From Niastella sp966212235 (GTDB taxonomy: Bacteria; Bacteroidota; Bacteroidia; Chitinophagales; Chitinophagaceae), in contig CBIHPP010000008.1 of assembly GCA_966212235.1 (NCBI GenBank), forward strand, positions 62,001 through 126,000: a DNA stretch of 64,000 nucleotides, written 5' to 3'. Each line of letters begins with the position of its first letter. The first letter of the stretch is position 1. A program made the translations under genes and the position numbers. Below the pieces are notes generated by a model. It was not told the DNA's origin, made no database searches, and saw only the letters and a list, made by a program, of their open reading frames with translations. This document shows, piece by piece, positions 61,397 to 64,000 of this stretch.

Positions 61397-62227
61397 ATGC
61401 CAGTCTATACCGATCAATTGGGCCGGACTGTTGAGCTGCCGGCTACTCCCCGTAGCATTGTTTCCCTGGTTCCTTCCATAACAGAATTACTATACACCCT
61501 GCAGCTCGATGAACAGGTAACCGGCATTACCAAATTTTGTATTCATCCCGAAACCTGGTTCAGGCAGAAAACAAGAGTAGGCGGAACAAAAAACATAAAA
61601 ACGAATGTGATTCAACAATTACAACCCGATCTCATAATAGCCAATAAAGAAGAAAATGTAAAAGCCCAAATAGAAGAGCTGGCGAAAAAATATCCTGTAT
61701 GGATAAGTGACGTAAACAACCTGACAGATGCATTGGAGATGATCGAACAAATAGGAACCCTTACCGGCACGCTCCCCAGCGCAACCCGTTTAATAAGTCA
61801 GATCAATACGGCATTTACCAGGCTACAAACGCCGTCCAATAATGTTCCCCCCGTCCGAACCGGCCCGGGGGTGCGTGCGGGCTCAAAGCACAAACCAAAA
61901 ACCGGTTATTTGATCTGGCGCAATCCCTACATGACCATTGGCAGCGACACGTTCATTCATGATATGCTCGCCCGGTGCGGATTCCAAAACATATTTGGCC
62001 ATTCCACGCGATATCCGACCGTTGATATCTGGCAACTGTCGCATTGCGATCTGTTATTACTTTCTTCAGAACCTTTCCCCTTTCAGCAAAAACATATTGA
62101 CGAACTGCAACCGCATTTGCCCAATACAAAGATCATTTTGGTTGATGGTGAAATGTTCAGCTGGTACGGTAGCCGTTTGTTGCATGCACCGGCATACTTT
62201 ACCGGTTTATTGCAAAGCATAACTTAA
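61397..62227 (+). CDS. Helical-backbone metal receptor (BtuF/FhuD-like) without signal peptide
   Basis: This 276-residue protein has the fold of periplasmic vitamin B12 or siderophore-binding proteins: LPATPRSIVSLVPSITELLYTLQL, VVGITKFCIHP-like block, QLQPDLIIANKEEN, YPVWISDVNNLTDALEMI, YLIWRNPYMTIGSDTFIHDMLARCG. No signal peptide or lipobox precedes it, so it would stay in the cytoplasm unless the start is misplaced. A Pro/Arg/Gly-rich stretch (PPVRTGPGVRAGSK, about residues 153-166) encoded by GC-rich DNA interrupts the linker. No ABC permease is near. Confidence 0.85.
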   Translation: MPVYTDQLGRTVELPATPRSIVSLVPSITELLYTLQLDEQVTGITKFCIHPETWFRQKTRVGGTKNIKTNVIQQLQPDLIIANKEENVKAQIEELAKKYPVWISDVNNLTDALEMIEQIGTLTGTLPSATRLISQINTAFTRLQTPSNNVPPVRTGPGVRAGSKHKPKTGYLIWRNPYMTIGSDTFIHDMLARCGFQNIFGHSTRYPTVDIWQLSHCDLLLLSSEPFPFQQKHIDELQPHLPNTKIILVDGEMFSWYGSRLLHAPAYFTGLLQSIT

Positions 62228-62341
62228 ATTTGTATTAAGTGATACTTAAGAAGTGGCAGTACGAAGTGGCTGTATTTCATTATCACATTAGCAAATTATC
62301 ATAACCTGTCCCGACAAATCGGGATTATCACATTAGCCAGT
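62228..62341. repeat. Word repeats with palindrome upstream of the unknown gene
   Basis: TGTATTTCATTATCACATTAGC words surround the palindrome TCCCGA-CAAA-TCGGGA (62309-62324) and end 2 bases before the start codon. The order is the same as at 61329-61395: words, palindrome, words, ATG. Confidence 0.7.
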
Positions 62342-63433
62342 ATGCATTCCATCATCGATCACCACGAGCCCAATAATCCATCGCGCAAAAAGCCCATGTT
62401 TCCGGTGCATGACCGGTTACGCGCCTACCTGAAAAACCATGGCCGTGAAGTAAAACTGCCTGTTTCATATAACGACCTGTTACGCATTACCTATTCAATT
62501 CCTTTAAAGGACAAAAAAGGCAATGATACGTATTGGGAAACGGTGGTGTATGATATGCGCGATTGGGAATTTATTCGCGGTGGACTGGTACAGATGTATG
62601 CCATCTTAAAAACAGAAGGCGATCTTACATTTACCGCTCATCTCGATGTGGCGCGCATAGACTATTGCACCTTTGGCAATAGCAATCCATTTCGCATTCG
62701 CATCGTGAACAAGTTCAATGACAACTACGATCATTACTATATCAAAATTGCCGATGCTTCGCGCATTTATGGGCTGGAACTGGAGCATATCCTGTCCCCC
62801 AACCGTATTACCTATCTCACCAATCAGAATACCCTGGTAGAAGAACATATTCCCGGTATTCCGGGTGATGTATTCATTACCAACCATCTCACCGATCCGT
62901 TTACGAATAAGATCAGGCTGGCCAAAGAATTTGTAAAGTTCAATGAACGTTGTTTTGTACGCTTGCTGGGTGATATGCGTTCTTACAATTTTGTGGTTGA
63001 TATTACCCCCGATATTGAAGACTATCAATACCGCATTCGCGCCATCGACTTCGATCAGCAATCGTATGAAGGACGGAAGAATTTATACATGCCGCAATTC
63101 TTCAAAGAGAATTATACGCTGGTTGATCTATGCGCCAAACACCTCAATGCGGAAAGCATTCATCAGTATCAAACAGAAGAACGCACGATGATGGCATTCC
63201 GGGTTGCCTCTTCCCGTTTCCGGCTGATGGAATTGCTGAACATTATGTCAAAGGACCACATTTCGGTTCCTGAAAAACTACAACAGTTAAGAACCGAACT
63301 GGGCGATTATTTTCACAACCCGCAATTCTACAGATGCGCCTCCATGGGTCAATTGGTAAAACGACAATTGAAACAAACCTTGCAGAAGAACTTAAAACTG
63401 ATCCAGAAGAACCTGGGGAAGTTTGAGGACTGA
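62342..63433 (+). CDS. Hypothetical protein, conserved-looking
   Basis: I do not recognise this 363-residue soluble protein. It has no signal peptide. The middle holds HLDVARIDYCTFGNSNPFRIRI and a segment RAIDFDQQSYEGRKNLYMPQF that looks like a metal or nucleotide site of a kinase-like fold, but this is weak. The C-terminus is a basic helical tail (LVKRQLKQTLQKNLKLIQKNL). It may be co-transcribed with the BtuF-like gene, 114 bases upstream, although word repeats and a palindrome lie between. Confidence 0.7.
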   Translation: MHSIIDHHEPNNPSRKKPMFPVHDRLRAYLKNHGREVKLPVSYNDLLRITYSIPLKDKKGNDTYWETVVYDMRDWEFIRGGLVQMYAILKTEGDLTFTAHLDVARIDYCTFGNSNPFRIRIVNKFNDNYDHYYIKIADASRIYGLELEHILSPNRITYLTNQNTLVEEHIPGIPGDVFITNHLTDPFTNKIRLAKEFVKFNERCFVRLLGDMRSYNFVVDITPDIEDYQYRIRAIDFDQQSYEGRKNLYMPQFFKENYTLVDLCAKHLNAESIHQYQTEERTMMAFRVASSRFRLMELLNIMSKDHISVPEKLQQLRTELGDYFHNPQFYRCASMGQLVKRQLKQTLQKNLKLIQKNLGKFED

Positions 63434-63439
63434 ACGTTG

Positions 63440-63525
63440 GGTGGGTCGCTTCCGCCAGCTGGCGGACGGCTCACCCTGATCCACGATTCAAAATAAGGTG
63501 AGCCGCCCGCCAAGGGTGACCCACC
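63440..63525. repeat. Compound palindrome, junction-like
   Basis: An outer stem GGTGGGTC/GACCCACC (63440-63447 with 63518-63525) encloses two hairpins: TCCGCCAG/CTGGCGGA (63451-63466) and CGGCTCACC/GGTGAGCCG (63467-63475 with 63497-63505). The first hairpin core equals the palindrome at 23822-23837. The element fills the gap between two rightward genes. Confidence 0.8.
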
Positions 63526-63543
63526 TCTCACAAATTCCCAACC

Positions 63544-64000
63544 ATGCAATTCACCATAACCGGTTATTCAACCGCCCTTTTTTCAACCTGGTATTTTATT
63601 GAAGAGCTTAAAATATTGTTTGATGCAGGAGAAGGACTTACGTCAACGCTTCTGCAGAAAAGCAGAAAAATAGAACATGTTTTTGTGTCCCATGCCGACC
63701 GTGATCATTTGACCGGCCTGTTGCAATTTAACCAGTTGAATGCACGGCCCGGCTTTCCGGTCATTTACTATCCCCGGGATTCCGGTTCTTTTCCGGCGCT
63801 GAAAGACTTCACATCAAAATTCGACCCGCATGTTTCAGGTGTTGTATGGAACCCCATTACACCAGAAACCGACATTCGCATCAAAGAGGATATTATCATT
63901 AAACCCATTCAAAACGGGCATGTTCCTACAAAGGCAGGCGTTAAAAGTCTCAGCTATCAGGTCATTCAATCAAAAATGAAATTAAAGCCTGAACTAACAC
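63544..64000 (+). CDS. MBL-fold hydrolase (RNase Z-like), N-terminal part
   Basis: The first 152 residues of a metallo-beta-lactamase-fold protein; the gene leaves the window on the right. The metal-binding motif is VSHADRDHLTGLLQF (H-x-D-x-D-H variant) near residue 48, following the strand LKILFDAGEGL. The start MQFTITGYSTALF places the fold at once. RNase Z-like proteins process tRNA 3' ends, but many small MBL proteins hydrolyse other substrates; the call is on fold. Confidence 0.85.
   Translation, partial: MQFTITGYSTALFSTWYFIEELKILFDAGEGLTSTLLQKSRKIEHVFVSHADRDHLTGLLQFNQLNARPGFPVIYYPRDSGSFPALKDFTSKFDPHVSGVVWNPITPETDIRIKEDIIIKPIQNGHVPTKAGVKSLSYQVIQSKMKLKPELT

Overview
The window reads as a chromosomal segment of a Bacteroidota bacterium, most likely of the family Chitinophagaceae (Niastella/Chitinophaga-like). 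The reasons are a PorP/SprF-type protein beside a 1596-residue PKD-repeat protein with a gliding-motility-type C-terminal domain, a second secreted protein with a type A type IX secretion (T9SS) tail, a GH18 chitinase, a NAD-dependent epimerase-type threonine dehydrogenase, a bifunctional HisB, a DAHP synthase-chorismate mutase fusion, and promoters that fit the Bacteroidota consensus (TTTG about 19 bases before TAnnTTTG). No rRNA, tRNA, CRISPR array or prophage was seen, and no intact insertion sequence beyond one Y1 transposase gene.

Layout. 0-1 kb: tetR and the start of a tolC-like efflux gene, with an inverted-repeat operator before each. 1.3-16.6 kb: two different aconitases (AcnB type and mitochondrial type), homogentisate dioxygenase, a START-like protein, a small phosphodiesterase, a chitinase, and the giant PKD protein in an operon with porP/sprF. 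16.7-25.5 kb: regulators (PspC, AraC), a DUF4382 lipoprotein, kdsA, threonine dehydrogenase, a TlpA-like protein, a DUF1080 protein, acylphosphatase and OsmC. 25.7-32.5 kb: histidine genes hisG-hisD-hisC and hisB, with a sorbosone-dehydrogenase-like gene and a cytochrome c gene lying between hisC and hisB. 32.6-36.2 kb: envelope genes (beta-barrel, RlpA, L,D-transpeptidase, D-Ala-D-Ala dipeptidase). 36.2-47.2 kb, leftward: aromatic amino acid genes pheA, aminotransferase, tyrA, DAHP synthase-chorismate mutase, aroB, aroA and aroC, interspersed with a DEAD-box helicase and a Y1 (IS200/RAYT-type) transposase gene. 47.3-64 kb: a T9SS cargo protein, murQ plus a sugar kinase, a CtpA-type protease, an ECF sigma/anti-sigma pair, tex, a cystathionine beta-synthase-like gene, a 1.3-kb non-coding stretch, a BtuF-like metal-receptor protein, an unknown protein and a partial MBL-fold gene.

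The most interesting content is regulatory. The aromatic and the histidine clusters are each preceded by a short leader peptide rich in the cognate residues (Phe/Tyr, and His), followed by a hairpin and by a sequence in the leader that can pair with the hairpin's first arm. This is the classical layout of ribosome-mediated attenuation. Both leaders begin only 5-9 bases after a TATTTTTG promoter element, so they are probably translated without a 5' untranslated region.

The second theme is intergenic repeats: an 8 x 42-bp array, GC-rich palindromes, short-word repeats that fold into long hairpins (one pair sits inside aroA), a nested three-stem element and a multi-hairpin junction. They share the window with an apparently intact Y1 transposase embedded in the aro cluster. 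All functions are assigned from sequence pattern alone; no database search was run.
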